Shown here one piece after another: positions 8,402 to 17,967 of a stretch of DNA of 64,000 nucleotides. The stretch's first letter is position 1; each line of letters opens with the position of its first letter. The stretch is taken from the NCBI GenBank assembly GCA_034414555.1, contig DAOUMA010000008.1, positions 1 through 64,000 of the forward strand, given 5' to 3'. The position numbers and the translations under genes were made by a program. A model generated the notes under the pieces. That model did no database searches and was not told where the DNA came from. It worked only from the letters and a program-made list of their open reading frames with translations. The stretch is from CG2-30-46-19 sp034414555. GTDB taxonomy: Bacteria; Chloroflexota; Dehalococcoidia; GIF9; AB-539-J10.

Positions 8402-9403
8402 ATGAAAATAGCTGTTATCGGTGCGGGAGCTATTGGGAGTGTAATTGGTGGTCTTCTATCTAAAGCAGGAGAAGATGTCACTCTAATAGGCCGTAAATCT
8501 CATGTTGATGCGATAAACCAGAACGGGTTAGTCCTTGAGGGAGAATCTGGTAAAACGGTAATTCAGGTTAAAGCCGCAGAAAATCTTGATTTCAAACCGG
8601 ATTTAGCCTTGCTGACTGTGAAGGCTCAGGACGTCGAATCTTCAGTCAAGAATGCGCAGCTATTTCTATCCGACGCTCTGGTAGTTACCATGCAAAATGG
8701 GGTTCGGAGCGATGACCAGGTAGCTACGGTTTTGGGAAAAGAAAATATCATCAGCAGCGTTGTTGCATTTAATGGCCAATTTCTTGAACCAGGTAAAGCA
8801 TTATACTCTATTCCTTTCAGCAAAACAGCCCTCCTGATAGGAGAACCCTTCGCCAACAAAGGGAATCGATTACAGACTCTTTCAGCGTTGTTTAATAAAG
8901 CAATAGGTACGGATATAAGTGAAGATATTCGTGCTGCGCACTGGACCAAGCTCATTTGGAATCTGCAGACGGCTGTCCCGGCCGTTACCGGAGTGTCGTA
9001 TCAGGATAGCTATCAATACCCAAAAGTCAGGGAATTAACCATCAACCTGTTGAAAGAAGGTTTGAAAGTCATCAAAGCAGCTGGAATCAAGACCGCGGAC
9101 GTACCGGGTTTCCCGATGGAACCGATAGAAACAATGGCTAGAGAATCACTGCCAATAGCATCAACCCTGCTAAAAAAGAAGGCCGAATCGCTGGGTAAAG
9201 TACCGGTGCTTGGTTCCACATTGCAGAGCATCAAGAGAGGAAAAAATACGGAAGTTGATTATCTGAATGGGGAAATCGTGAACTTAGGAAAGAAGACGGG
9301 CATCCCAACCCCGACCAATTCCTTGATGATTGAATTAGTTCACCAAGTAGAGACTACTGGGAAATTCCTGAGCGTAAATGAGCTTAATCAAAGATTAAGT
9401 TAG
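8402..9403 (+). CDS. Ketopantoate reductase-family protein (copy 2)
   Basis: 333 residues, the same length as copy 1 and very similar throughout. It keeps the Rossmann motif GAGAIGSVIGG, the VTMQNG segment and the RGKNTEVDYLNGEIV region, so it is predicted to be active. Differences cluster in the middle and C-terminal substrate domain (for example LQTAVPAVTGVSYQDS against LITAVPAVTGLSYQEG), whereas the nucleotide-binding end is almost unchanged. This fits divergence of substrate range after duplication. AAAAGGGG precedes the ATG. No operon partner follows; the sugar transporter downstream has its own promoter. Confidence 0.85.
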   Translation: MKIAVIGAGAIGSVIGGLLSKAGEDVTLIGRKSHVDAINQNGLVLEGESGKTVIQVKAAENLDFKPDLALLTVKAQDVESSVKNAQLFLSDALVVTMQNGVRSDDQVATVLGKENIISSVVAFNGQFLEPGKALYSIPFSKTALLIGEPFANKGNRLQTLSALFNKAIGTDISEDIRAAHWTKLIWNLQTAVPAVTGVSYQDSYQYPKVRELTINLLKEGLKVIKAAGIKTADVPGFPMEPIETMARESLPIASTLLKKKAESLGKVPVLGSTLQSIKRGKNTEVDYLNGEIVNLGKKTGIPTPTNSLMIELVHQVETTGKFLSVNELNQRLS

Positions 9404-9611
9404 AACGTTCCATTTAAATAGGTAATTTGATTACATTGCATAATTCTGACTTTTGTGCAATCTCCATGCGTTGAACAATTAGTCATCAAGTTAAATCAGA
9501 AGAACTACTTTCTGGGTAAGCCACCGGGACTTATGAAACACAAAGAAAGAGACAACGGATGACTAATTAGAGGCCAATCTCCTGCTTTTCACGATTTACT
9601 TGATTCTAGAG

Positions 9612-9620
9612 TGTTATAAT
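9612..9620 (+). promoter_or_regulatory. Extended -10 promoter of the sugar operon
   Basis: TG-T-TATAAT, a perfect extended -10, lying 60 nt before the transporter ATG at 9680. No clear -35 hexamer is present, as is common with extended -10 promoters. Confidence 0.55.
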
Positions 9621-9679
9621 ATTTGGCAGTTAGGGTATCCTCCTAGAAGTACGGTTAGAGTCACCGTGGGAGGCATAAT

Positions 9680-11062
9680 ATGTCAACACCTTCAGAGCGT
9701 CAAATGCAAGGCGAGCGCTTTGTACGCATTGCTGTCATCATCGCATCGCTGGGTGGCATGCTATTCGGTTATGATACGGGCGTAATCTCAGGTGCCTTAC
9801 TTTTTATCAGGGAAGCGTTTAATCTTTCTACGACGATGCAGGAGCTAGTTGTCAGCGCAGTATTGATTGGCGCCGTAATTGGGGCGATAGCGGGCGGAAT
9901 ACTAGCGGATCGCTTTGGCCGGCGTCGGATGATAGTCTTGGCTGGCATCATCTTCACCTTGAGCGCAATCGGCACTGCTCTGGCGCCTACTGTCAGTATG
10001 CTGATTGCCGGGCGGATTATCGTAGGCATTGCTATTGGGATAGCCTCCTTTACTTCCCCTATGTATATGTCTGAAATATCTCCTGCGAGGATACGCGGCT
10101 CCCTGGTCTCCATCAACCAGCTTGCGGTTACTATCGGCATTGTTATTGCCTATCTGGTTGACTACGCTCTATCTGCCGTTCAGGGTTGGCGCTTCATGTT
10201 TGGGATTGCAGCAGTCCCGTCAACAATTCTAGTGATTGCAATGTGGCGTATGCCACCTAGTCCACGCTGGCTGATGAGCCATGACATGGTGGACAATGCA
10301 CGTGGAGTGCTTGAGCATATCCGCGGGACAAAAGATATAACCAGCGAAATGAAAGAGATCCAGGACAGTCTGGCCAAGCAAAAGGGCGGAGTTGAAGACC
10401 TGTTTCACCCATTGCTCAGGATGGCCTTGATTGTCGGAGTAGGTCTGGCGATATTCCAACAAATAACCGGCATTAACACTGTCATTTATTATGCACCAAC
10501 CATATTTGAGTTTGCCGGCTTTAAGACGGCTGGATTTTCCATCCTGGCTACGGCGGGCGTAGGCATAGTAAATGTGGGCTTTACCATACTGGCTATTCGC
10601 CTGATGGACCGTGTTGGGCGCAGACCTCTACTGCTAGTTGGCGTAGCCGGACAGATTATAGGTCTGGCTGTTCTAGGCTTTGCCTTTCAACTGCACCAGC
10701 TGGCAGCTTTTATTGGCTATATTGCCATTATCAGTCTGGCAATATATGTGGGCTCGTTTGCCATCGGGCTGGGGCCGATTTTCTGGCTCATGATATCAGA
10801 AATCTATCCATTGAGGGTTCGCGGGGCAGCCATGAGCATTGCTACCCTAGCCAACTGGGGACTGAACCTAGCAGTAGCTCTGACCTTTCTGACCCTGATA
10901 GGGGTACTGGGCTACCCCGGGACTTTCTGGCTCTACGCGGTCATAGGCATCGCTGCCTGGATCTTCATATTCCGGCTGGTTCCTGAGACCAAAGGTCGGA
11001 GCCTAGAAGAGATAGAGGAGCACTGGCGGCAGGGTAGACATCCCAGGGAGATGGGGATATGA
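9680..11062 (+). CDS. Sugar porter family MFS transporter
   Basis: 460 residues with 12 predicted membrane helices. Sugar-porter hallmarks are present in order: GYDTGVISGAL in helix 1, DRFGRRR in the 2-3 loop, PSPRWLM before the central loop, QQITGINTVIYYAP in helix 7, DRVGRRPLL in the 8-9 loop and PETKGRSLEEIE at the C-terminus. The family imports hexoses, pentoses or inositol by proton symport or facilitated diffusion. Its stop overlaps the start of the GH15 gene by 4 nt (ATGA), so they are translationally coupled. This points to uptake of a sugar or oligosaccharide handled by the next two enzymes, but the substrate is not determined. GGGAGG lies 7 nt before the ATG. Confidence 0.9.
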   Translation: MSTPSERQMQGERFVRIAVIIASLGGMLFGYDTGVISGALLFIREAFNLSTTMQELVVSAVLIGAVIGAIAGGILADRFGRRRMIVLAGIIFTLSAIGTALAPTVSMLIAGRIIVGIAIGIASFTSPMYMSEISPARIRGSLVSINQLAVTIGIVIAYLVDYALSAVQGWRFMFGIAAVPSTILVIAMWRMPPSPRWLMSHDMVDNARGVLEHIRGTKDITSEMKEIQDSLAKQKGGVEDLFHPLLRMALIVGVGLAIFQQITGINTVIYYAPTIFEFAGFKTAGFSILATAGVGIVNVGFTILAIRLMDRVGRRPLLLVGVAGQIIGLAVLGFAFQLHQLAAFIGYIAIISLAIYVGSFAIGLGPIFWLMISEIYPLRVRGAAMSIATLANWGLNLAVALTFLTLIGVLGYPGTFWLYAVIGIAAWIFIFRLVPETKGRSLEEIEEHWRQGRHPREMGI

Positions 11063-13050
11063 AGACTACCAGTCGGAACCGAGCAGGGCAACAAGATGGT
11101 GATAGCCGCCCTCGCTACAAGCCAATCCGGGACTACGGAATCATCGGAGACTGCCATACCGCGGCGCTGGTGAGCCGGGATGGTTCCATAGACTGGTATT
11201 GCCCGACGCGCTTTGATGCGCCTGCTGTCTTCTGCCGGTTACTGGATGCTACAAAGGGAGGCTATTTCATGGTAGCCCCGGCTGGCGAATTTCATGCAGA
11301 ACGGCAGTATGTTCATAACACGAACATCCTGCAAACCGTGTTTACCACCAGTCAGGGAAAAGTACGTATTACCGATTTCATGCCTGTCCACCAGCGCACA
11401 GAGACCCGCCGCGGTTATGACGTCGGTACATCACGCCGCATACTTCGCTTGGTGGAGGCACTCTCTGGGGAAGCAACGGTAGAGGTTTGCTTCCGTCCGA
11501 CTTTTGATTATGCTCGGGGAGAGACGGTAGCCAGGATAGAAAAGGGAATCGGAGCTCTTGCCCGCGAAAATAGCAGTTTCCTTTCGCTGGCTTGCCCAGA
11601 CTTCGGGCTTGACTTTCAAGCAAAGGGCAAAGGTAAACTGTGCGCTCTTTTTACACTGCACCCGGGTGATCGGCGCTGGTTGGTGCTGACGGATGCTGAT
11701 GACCCGGACCGCGTTTTGGAGTTGCCCACGGTAGTCCAGTGCGAGCAACAACTACTTAGGACTCGGCATTATTGGGAGAAATGGGCATCTCAGTGTACCT
11801 ACCATGGTCCGTACCGTAGTGAAGTACTTAGAAGCGCCCTCACTTTGAAACTGCTCACCTATGAGCCTACCGGCGCTATTATCGCAGCACCCACAACCTC
11901 ACTACCTGAAGAAATTGGCGGAGTGCGTAACTGGGACTACCGCTACTCCTGGGTACGGGATTCGGCTTTGATATTGTATGCGTTGATGAATGTGGGTTAT
12001 CGTGAGGAAGCGGCTGATTTTTTCGAGTGGTTGCAGGATACTCATCACAATGACCCCAGTCCTGATCTGCAGGTACTTTACAGCATCGATGGACACCGCG
12101 AACTTCCGGAGACAACTCTGGGCCATCTTGAAGGTTATGAGTGTTCGCGTCCAGTCAGGGTTGGCAATGCGGCAGTAAAACAGCTACAGCTTGATATCTA
12201 TGGTGAGGTGCTTACCGCAGCTTACCTGTACTTCACATCGAGAATCGGAAGACGAGAAGAAGATAAAATCCAGACCTCTCCAAGGGAACGCCTTCTGAAG
12301 CATGACTGGCCGCTACTGCGTGGGTTGGTTGATCGTACCGTACAACGCTGGCAGGAAGCGGATGATGGTATATGGGAAGTGCGGGGTGGTCCGCAGCCTT
12401 TCCTCTATTCTCGTTTGATGTGCTGGGCTGCGCTTGACCGCGGCATTCGACTCGCGAAGGAGCATTCCCTAAAGGCTTCTTTACATAGATGGGAGAGTGC
12501 ACGTGAGACCATTCGTCAAGCAGTGCTAACCGATGGCTTCAACAGAGACGTTGGAGCCTTTACTCAGGCTTTCGGCAGTTCTGCTCTAGACGCTAGCGCC
12601 CTGCTTATTCCTCGAACTGGCTTCCTGCCGGCTACCGATGCACGTGTGCAGTCTACGATAGAGTCCATTAAATCTGGACTGGCCAATGACGGCCTGATTT
12701 ACCGTTACCGTTCTAAAGACGGCTTGTCTGGCAATGAGGGGGTGTTTATCTCATGTACGTTCTGGTTAATTGATGCGTTAGCCCTTAGCGGTAGGCTTGA
12801 CGAAGCTCATGACCTTTTCGAACGAGTGTCAGGTTGCGCAAACGACTTGGGCCTGCTCTCCGAGGAGATCGACTCTGACGGCGACAAGCTGCTGGGGAAC
12901 TTTCCACAAGGCTTCACGCATATGGCCTTAATAAATGCCGCTATCAATCTGGCGAAGGTAACCAAGCACGGGGCTGAGGAGCGTGCTGAGACGGAGGCTG
13001 AGAGAGCAAGGAGAGCTGGAATAGCAGCTAGAGAAGGATATTCCCGATGA
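11059..13050 (+). CDS. Glycoside hydrolase family 15 (glucoamylase/trehalase-like)
   Basis: 663 residues. It has the N-terminal trehalase-like domain typical of prokaryotic GH15 (IRDYGIIGDCHTAALVSRDG), then an (alpha/alpha)6 barrel with GGVRNWDYRYSWVRDSA near residue 290 and FLPATDARVQSTIESI late in the barrel. No signal peptide is visible, so it acts in the cytoplasm. The family releases glucose from alpha-glucans or splits trehalose with inversion; the sequence alone does not separate the two. ATGA overlap with the transporter, and GlgX following after 75 nt, support a role in alpha-glucan or trehalose use. Confidence 0.88.
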   Translation: MKTTSRNRAGQQDGDSRPRYKPIRDYGIIGDCHTAALVSRDGSIDWYCPTRFDAPAVFCRLLDATKGGYFMVAPAGEFHAERQYVHNTNILQTVFTTSQGKVRITDFMPVHQRTETRRGYDVGTSRRILRLVEALSGEATVEVCFRPTFDYARGETVARIEKGIGALARENSSFLSLACPDFGLDFQAKGKGKLCALFTLHPGDRRWLVLTDADDPDRVLELPTVVQCEQQLLRTRHYWEKWASQCTYHGPYRSEVLRSALTLKLLTYEPTGAIIAAPTTSLPEEIGGVRNWDYRYSWVRDSALILYALMNVGYREEAADFFEWLQDTHHNDPSPDLQVLYSIDGHRELPETTLGHLEGYECSRPVRVGNAAVKQLQLDIYGEVLTAAYLYFTSRIGRREEDKIQTSPRERLLKHDWPLLRGLVDRTVQRWQEADDGIWEVRGGPQPFLYSRLMCWAALDRGIRLAKEHSLKASLHRWESARETIRQAVLTDGFNRDVGAFTQAFGSSALDASALLIPRTGFLPATDARVQSTIESIKSGLANDGLIYRYRSKDGLSGNEGVFISCTFWLIDALALSGRLDEAHDLFERVSGCANDLGLLSEEIDSDGDKLLGNFPQGFTHMALINAAINLAKVTKHGAEERAETEAERARRAGIAAREGYSR

Positions 13051-13125
13051 TATGTTAATCAGTTGACAAATAGGCCCACGACATACCTCAACCGAGGATG
13101 TGCCGCTGGATTACGGAGGCATGCG

Positions 13126-15252
13126 ATGAACACAAAAATAATTCCAGGAAAGCCATATCCTTTGGGAGCCACCTGGGATGGGGAAGGCGTCAACTTCGCC
13201 ATCTATTCGGAGGCAGCCGAAAAGGTAGAACTCTGTTTTTTCAATAATACCGAGTCAAGGAGTCGGCAAGAATGTATCACCCTTCGTGAAGTCACCGGTC
13301 ACGTCTGGCATGGCTACTTGCCTGGAATTAGACCCCGGCAACTGTATGGTTACCGCGTTCATGGACCGTACAAGCCAGAGGATGGCCTCAGGTTCAACCC
13401 TGCCAAACTCTTGATTGACCCCTACGCCAAAGCTATTTGTGGACGTGTGAACTGGGAGGCTCCGGTATTTGGCTATCAGATTGGAAACAAGGAAGGTGAC
13501 CTTTCTCGTGACGACCAAGACGATGCCTGGGGCATGCCGAAATGCGTTGTGATTAATCCTTCGTTCGACTGGGAGGAAGACCGCCCGCCTCATATAGCGT
13601 GGAATGACACGATTATATATGAAGTCCACGTGAAGGGTTTTACGGCCCGTCACCCAGGTGTACCCGCTGATGAGCGCGGCACCTATGCGGGACTGGTATC
13701 CGAGCCGGCTATGGAATATCTCAGGAGCCTGGGAATAACCTCGGTGGAATTATTGCCGGTGCATGACTTCCTAGATGATAAATACCTGGTTGGTAAAGGC
13801 TTGAAAAACTACTGGGGTTATGATACCACAAACTTCTTTTCTCCAGCAGCGCTGTACTCCAGTTCCGGAGATAGCGGGGGACAGGTCACTGAGTTCAAGC
13901 AGATGGTAAAGGCTCTCCACAAGCAAGGAATCGAGGTCATCCTCGATGTCGTATACAACCATACTTCGGAAGGAAATCAGCTTGGTCCTACAATCAGTTT
14001 CCGTGGTATTGATAATCTCACTTATTATCGTCTCGTTGAAAAAGACAAGCGGTACTACATGGATTATACCGGAACCGGGAATAGCCCGAACATGCGTCAT
14101 CCGCAGATGCTTCAGCTTATCATGGATAGCCTCAGATATTGGGTATTGGAAATGCACGTTGATGGCTTTCGATTCGACCTAGCGGCGACATTGGCCAGAG
14201 AACTCCACGACGTTGACCGCCTCTCCTCCTTCTTTGACATCATTCATCAGGACCCGGTAATCTCTCAGGTCAAACTAATAGCCGAGCCTTGGGATGTTGG
14301 CGAGGGAGGCTATCAGGTGGGTAACTTCCCGGTGCTATGGACCGAGTGGAACGGCAAGTACCGTGATGCCATACGCAGGTTCTGGCGGGGAGATGAAGGT
14401 GAAGTAGGGCAGTTCGCTTACCGCTTCTCAGGCAGCAGCGACCTATATGAACGGAGCGGGCGCAAACCATACGCGAGCATTAATTTCATCACAGCCCATG
14501 ACGGGTTCACCCTCCATGACCTGGTCAGCTACAACCAAAAGCATAACGAGGCCAATGGTGAGAATAACAAAGACGGCACTAACGAAAACATCCCCTGGAA
14601 CTGTGGTGCGGAAGGGCCAACTGATAATACCGGCATCATTCAACTGAGGGAACGGCAGAAGCGTAACTTTTTTGCTACTTTACTCCTATCTCAAGGCGTG
14701 CCCATGCTCTGCGGCGGTGATGAAATCAGCCGCAGTCAGAAGGGAAACAACAACGCTTACTGCCAGGACAGCGAATTAAGTTGGCATGATTGGCAATTAG
14801 ATGAGAATAGGAAGAAAATGCTCGCGTTTGTCAAACGTCTCACACATCTTAGATCCGAGCATCCCGGGTTGAGGAGGAGAAAGTTCTTCCAGGGGCGGCC
14901 AATCAGGGGCTCCGGGATAAAAGACATCACGTGGTTGAGACCTGACGGGCAAGAAATGTCTGATGACGACTGGAAGGCCTCATGGATTCGCTGCATCGGT
15001 ATCTTCCTGGAGGGTGAAATGTCGGATGAAGTCGACGAGAACGGGAATCCTCTGGTTGATAACTCTCTCTTTGTCTTGTTCAACTCTCATCATGATTCGG
15101 TTCAATTCAAAGTACCTGAAATGAAGGCTAAGTGGGAGGTTGAAGTCGATACTGGTAATCCAGACCTTAGACTTGGCCAAAAGACGGTAAGTGCAGGCGA
15201 GACAATAGTAGTAACGGGCCGGTCTGTTGTTCTGCTAAAAGACACATCATAG
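13126..15252 (+). CDS. glgX: Glycogen debranching enzyme GlgX (GH13 isoamylase type)
   Basis: 708 residues from the chosen start. An N-terminal CBM48-like beta domain (GATWDGEGVNFAIYSEAAE) is followed by the GH13 barrel with the conserved regions in order: DVVYNHTSEG, GFRFDLAATLAR (nucleophile Asp), LIAEPWDVG (acid/base Glu) and FITAHDGFTLHD (transition-state Asp). The C-terminal beta domain is complete. It cleaves alpha-1,6 branch points of glycogen or limit dextrin. A TTG at 13063 gives a longer frame, but GGAGG at 13115-13119 lies 6 nt before ATG 13126 and the domain starts just after it. Last gene of the transporter-GH15-glgX operon. Confidence 0.92.
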   Translation: MNTKIIPGKPYPLGATWDGEGVNFAIYSEAAEKVELCFFNNTESRSRQECITLREVTGHVWHGYLPGIRPRQLYGYRVHGPYKPEDGLRFNPAKLLIDPYAKAICGRVNWEAPVFGYQIGNKEGDLSRDDQDDAWGMPKCVVINPSFDWEEDRPPHIAWNDTIIYEVHVKGFTARHPGVPADERGTYAGLVSEPAMEYLRSLGITSVELLPVHDFLDDKYLVGKGLKNYWGYDTTNFFSPAALYSSSGDSGGQVTEFKQMVKALHKQGIEVILDVVYNHTSEGNQLGPTISFRGIDNLTYYRLVEKDKRYYMDYTGTGNSPNMRHPQMLQLIMDSLRYWVLEMHVDGFRFDLAATLARELHDVDRLSSFFDIIHQDPVISQVKLIAEPWDVGEGGYQVGNFPVLWTEWNGKYRDAIRRFWRGDEGEVGQFAYRFSGSSDLYERSGRKPYASINFITAHDGFTLHDLVSYNQKHNEANGENNKDGTNENIPWNCGAEGPTDNTGIIQLRERQKRNFFATLLLSQGVPMLCGGDEISRSQKGNNNAYCQDSELSWHDWQLDENRKKMLAFVKRLTHLRSEHPGLRRRKFFQGRPIRGSGIKDITWLRPDGQEMSDDDWKASWIRCIGIFLEGEMSDEVDENGNPLVDNSLFVLFNSHHDSVQFKVPEMKAKWEVEVDTGNPDLRLGQKTVSAGETIVVTGRSVVLLKDTS

Positions 15253-15624
15253 CATAATATTGGATACAGGATAAAAAGGCCTTTTTTGTTTGAGGCTCTT
15301 AGCTTTAAGCTACTATAGGTAACCGCACAAGTCGGTACACAATTTACTCGTCATTGCGAGCCGGAGGCATGGCAATCTTTGTTCCAAGCGAAAGCGAGGA
15401 ATCTCGCTTTGAGATTGCTTCGTCGTTAACACTCCTCGCAATGACAAGAAAGGACGAACTGTCAGTAATTACGTGAACGAATACGTGGTATTGCGTGGAC
15501 CAGTCCAGGCGGGTTAACATAGTGTTTTAAAATTAGCTTTGGAAATTTGGCTATTCCTAAATAAGAATGAAGCTAACAACCACGAGTCAAATCACTCGCA
15601 AAAATAAACGTCACGGAGGCAAAA
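15253..15624. other. Intergenic stretch holding one dispersed palindromic repeat
   Basis: No gene is seen in these 370 bases. AAAAAGGCCTTTTTT at 15273-15287 could help end transcription of glgX but has no loop. The repeat at 15350-15445 is listed separately. Confidence 0.5.
15350..15445. repeat. Dispersed palindromic repeat, full-length copy
   Basis: A 96-bp unit bounded by perfect 11-bp inverted ends, GTCATTGCGAG (15350-15360) and CTCGCAATGAC (15435-15445), with further internal complementarity (GGCAATCT with AGATTGCT). Shortened relatives occur at 55416-55450 and inside the thiE coding region near 56477-56530. This form suits a non-autonomous mobile repeat (REP/MITE). Confidence 0.7.
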
Positions 15625-16677
15625 GTGCTTAACACAAGGATGACCGAGCTATTTGGAATAAAACACCCTATAATGCTAGCGGGGATGAATTGGGTTACCG
15701 ACCCTAAGCTAGTGTCCACTGTTTGCAATGCTGGTGGATTGGGCGTTTTTGCTACCGCACAGTGCACTCCCGAGGAAACACGGCAAAACATTACAGAGAT
15801 CAGGAAGCTCACTGATAAGCCCTTTGGGATAAACCAAATCCTGATAGGTCCTGGGGCTAAAGAGAATATAGATGTAGCCATAGAGGAAAAGGTTCCTATC
15901 ATAAACTATTCCTTAGGAAGGCCCTGGTTCGTTGAGCAAGTCCATGAGTATGGCGGGAAAGTTTTAGGGACGATAGCACTATCGAGGCATGCAGTCCGAG
16001 CGGAGCAACTGGGGTGTGATGCGCTCATAGTCACTGGCCATGAGGCAGCGGCTCATGGAGCTGATGCTACTTCACTGGTATTGATACCCATTGTTGCCAG
16101 CCGGGTAAAAATCCCTCTCATAGCCGCTGGCGGCTTTTATGATGGCAGGGGGCTTGCAGCAGCTCTGGTGTTAGGAGCTGATGGTATATCCATGGGCAGC
16201 AGGTTTATGCTTACCAAAGAGAGCGCGGTACATGAGAATTTCAAGCAGCTTTGTCTGAAGGCCACCGAGCAGGATACACTGTACAGCGATGTTTTTGACG
16301 GAATGCCGGGCAGGGTGCTAAAAACCAAAGGATCTGAGGCAATGTTGAAAGGAGGTTTTCCTCTGGTAACAGCGATGAGCAGTGCTTTGAAGGTAAAGCA
16401 AATCCTGAAACTTTCATACGGGCAATTCATTCGTCTCGCCTTCCGGATGATGAGGGCCGGGGAGGAGTCATCAACTTTTCGGATGCTAGCTCGGGAAGCA
16501 GTTGGCAGTATAAAAGCTCTGAAGGCAATAAACGATGGTGATGTAGAACAGGGAATTCTGTTTGCCGGACAGTGTTGCGGTGGCATTGATGATATGCCTG
16601 GTTGCCAGGAACTCATTGAGCGAGTAGTCGCCGAAGCTGAACAAATATTGAAATCAACGAGGGAGAAACAGTACTGA
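15625..16677 (+). CDS. Nitronate monooxygenase / FabK-like flavoprotein (NPD family)
   Basis: 350 residues from a GTG with GGAGG 5 nt upstream. The family TIM barrel is clear: IKHPIMLAGMNWVTDPKLV at the N-terminus (first FMN contact), GLGVFATAQCTPEETR, ALIVTGHEAAAHG near residue 140 with the family's conserved histidine, PLIAAGGFYDGRGLAAAL and GADGISMGSRFMLT for the FMN phosphate site. Members are FMN enzymes that oxidise nitronates or, as FabK, reduce enoyl-ACP; sequence alone does not decide. It stands alone, upstream of and convergent with the alcohol dehydrogenase operon. Confidence 0.85.
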   Translation: MLNTRMTELFGIKHPIMLAGMNWVTDPKLVSTVCNAGGLGVFATAQCTPEETRQNITEIRKLTDKPFGINQILIGPGAKENIDVAIEEKVPIINYSLGRPWFVEQVHEYGGKVLGTIALSRHAVRAEQLGCDALIVTGHEAAAHGADATSLVLIPIVASRVKIPLIAAGGFYDGRGLAAALVLGADGISMGSRFMLTKESAVHENFKQLCLKATEQDTLYSDVFDGMPGRVLKTKGSEAMLKGGFPLVTAMSSALKVKQILKLSYGQFIRLAFRMMRAGEESSTFRMLAREAVGSIKALKAINDGDVEQGILFAGQCCGGIDDMPGCQELIERVVAEAEQILKSTREKQY

Positions 16678-16681
16678 AACT

Positions 16682-16701
16682 ATAAGGCGACCTTATTTTA
16701 T
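16682..16701 (+). terminator. Weak hairpin with T-rich tail after the NPD gene
   Basis: ATAAGG (16682-16687) pairs with CCTTAT (16691-16696) across a 3-nt loop, followed by TTTATT. It is a short, A/U-rich stem between two convergent genes and may act in both directions. Low strength. Confidence 0.3.
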
Positions 16702-16735
16702 TGCGTGATTCTTCCCTCTATCTCCGCTACGCTTC

Positions 16736-17953
16736 TTAATCAAAGGAGACCATCACCTTTATTGCCCGGCTCTTTCCTTTATGCACGTTTACTTCAATCA
16801 TATCCTTGTATCTCTCCAGCGGGAATTCATGGGTCACCATCTCATCAAGTTTAACCTTCTTTTTCTCAACAAGCTCGATAGCTATTTCAAAGGCGTGCCT
16901 CTTTTTCCCCTCAACAGTGTTATAGCCATAACAAAAGACTCCCTTCACAGTCTGTAATTTGAGCCATAAAGGCGTTGGATCCAGCTTTATACCACTGCTA
17001 ATACCCACAATGCTTAAAACACCGCCTGTTGCCATTACCCTCATGCCATTATTCAATGTTTCCGAATTAGCTACAGTATCAAAAATCTTGGTGAACCCAC
17101 CCATCGATATCCCTTTCCCCATCATTGGCTGGTAAGAGCGCGCTCCGGTTATCCTTTGGGTATGCGTAAAAATATCTCCTCCAGTGATAAGGTTATCTGC
17201 CCCTACCTTTGCGGCAAATTCAGCATGAAAACTCGAAGGTTCACTAACAGTGATATTGCAATCTATACCCAACGCCCTTATTGACTGAACAATAAGGGAG
17301 CCGATAACACCTCCCCCGACTATCAAGACCTTATCGTTTTTATCCGGCTTGTTATCAAGCACCGCTTGCAATGCTACCGCAAAAGGCTCTATCATCGCGC
17401 CCGATTCATGTGATGCCCCCTGAGGTAACTTAAAAACCTGGGACTTGTGTGCCACAAGATATGGGGCAAAACCACCATTGATATCATGACATATACCGGT
17501 AAACATGCCCGATGAAAAGCTTCCCTGGGCAAAGTTCTCGCAATTTCCCGGCCTTCCCATCTTACAACTTCGGCATTCAGGACTTATCCCTCTGGTAACG
17601 CAACCCAGATGAGGAGCAATAGTGACAATATCACCAGTACTCAACCCCTTTACACTCTTGCCAACCTCAACAACCTCCCCACAAAGCTCATGACCCAGTA
17701 TGCACGGAAACGATGTAAACGGAGTAGATGTCGGTGATTCTTTTAACAAGATTAAGTTAAGGTCACTTCCACAAAAACCACAAAGAAAGGTCTTGATTTT
17801 GACCCAATCTGGGGAAGGCAACTTCGGCTCAGGGACATCAACGAGCTTTACTGTTGCCAGGGGACCATCGTAATACACCCTCTTGCTTATAGCCCCCAGG
17901 GATTTCAAGGCAACAAATCTTGGAACTGAAACAAAGAACTGCAGCGCTTTCAT
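16736..17953 (-). CDS. Zinc-dependent alcohol dehydrogenase (MDR superfamily)
   Basis: 405 residues. The catalytic-zinc region LCGFCGSDLN and the following ILGHELCGEVVEVG (GHE) sit near residues 50-85. Around 110-130 a cysteine-rich lobe, CRSCKMGRPGNC, fits a structural zinc site. The cofactor domain has GGGVIGSLIVQSIRALG near 215. The family oxidises alcohols or polyols with NAD(P). The longer ATG at 17971 is rejected because its first codons contain the ribosome site AAGGAGGG, which correctly serves ATG 17953. It is the last gene of a minus-strand operon, following the ThDP enzyme gene whose stop is 15 nt upstream. Confidence 0.88.
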   Translation of the reverse strand: MKALQFFVSVPRFVALKSLGAISKRVYYDGPLATVKLVDVPEPKLPSPDWVKIKTFLCGFCGSDLNLILLKESPTSTPFTSFPCILGHELCGEVVEVGKSVKGLSTGDIVTIAPHLGCVTRGISPECRSCKMGRPGNCENFAQGSFSSGMFTGICHDINGGFAPYLVAHKSQVFKLPQGASHESGAMIEPFAVALQAVLDNKPDKNDKVLIVGGGVIGSLIVQSIRALGIDCNITVSEPSSFHAEFAAKVGADNLITGGDIFTHTQRITGARSYQPMMGKGISMGGFTKIFDTVANSETLNNGMRVMATGGVLSIVGISSGIKLDPTPLWLKLQTVKGVFCYGYNTVEGKKRHAFEIAIELVEKKKVKLDEMVTHEFPLERYKDMIEVNVHKGKSRAIKVMVSFD

Positions 17954-17967
17954 TTTATCCCTCCTTA

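Larger units (their letters stand above)
8211..9456 (+). repeat. Long direct repeat, copy 2 (panE-like cassette)
   Basis: 1,246-bp partner of 792-2038. TTTGTGCA occurs at its left end (8213-8220) and again across its right end (9452-9459), which may be the microhomology or target duplication of the event that placed it here. Its left edge touches transposase remnant B. Confidence 0.85.

Noticed and set aside
15273..15287. AAAAAGGCCTTTTTT as a terminator for glgX
   Set aside because: Perfect palindrome without a loop; a stable hairpin with a U tail cannot form cleanly.
16137..16616. Minus-strand ORF of 159 codons opposite the NPD gene
   Set aside because: Shadow of a conserved enzyme gene with no ribosome site.
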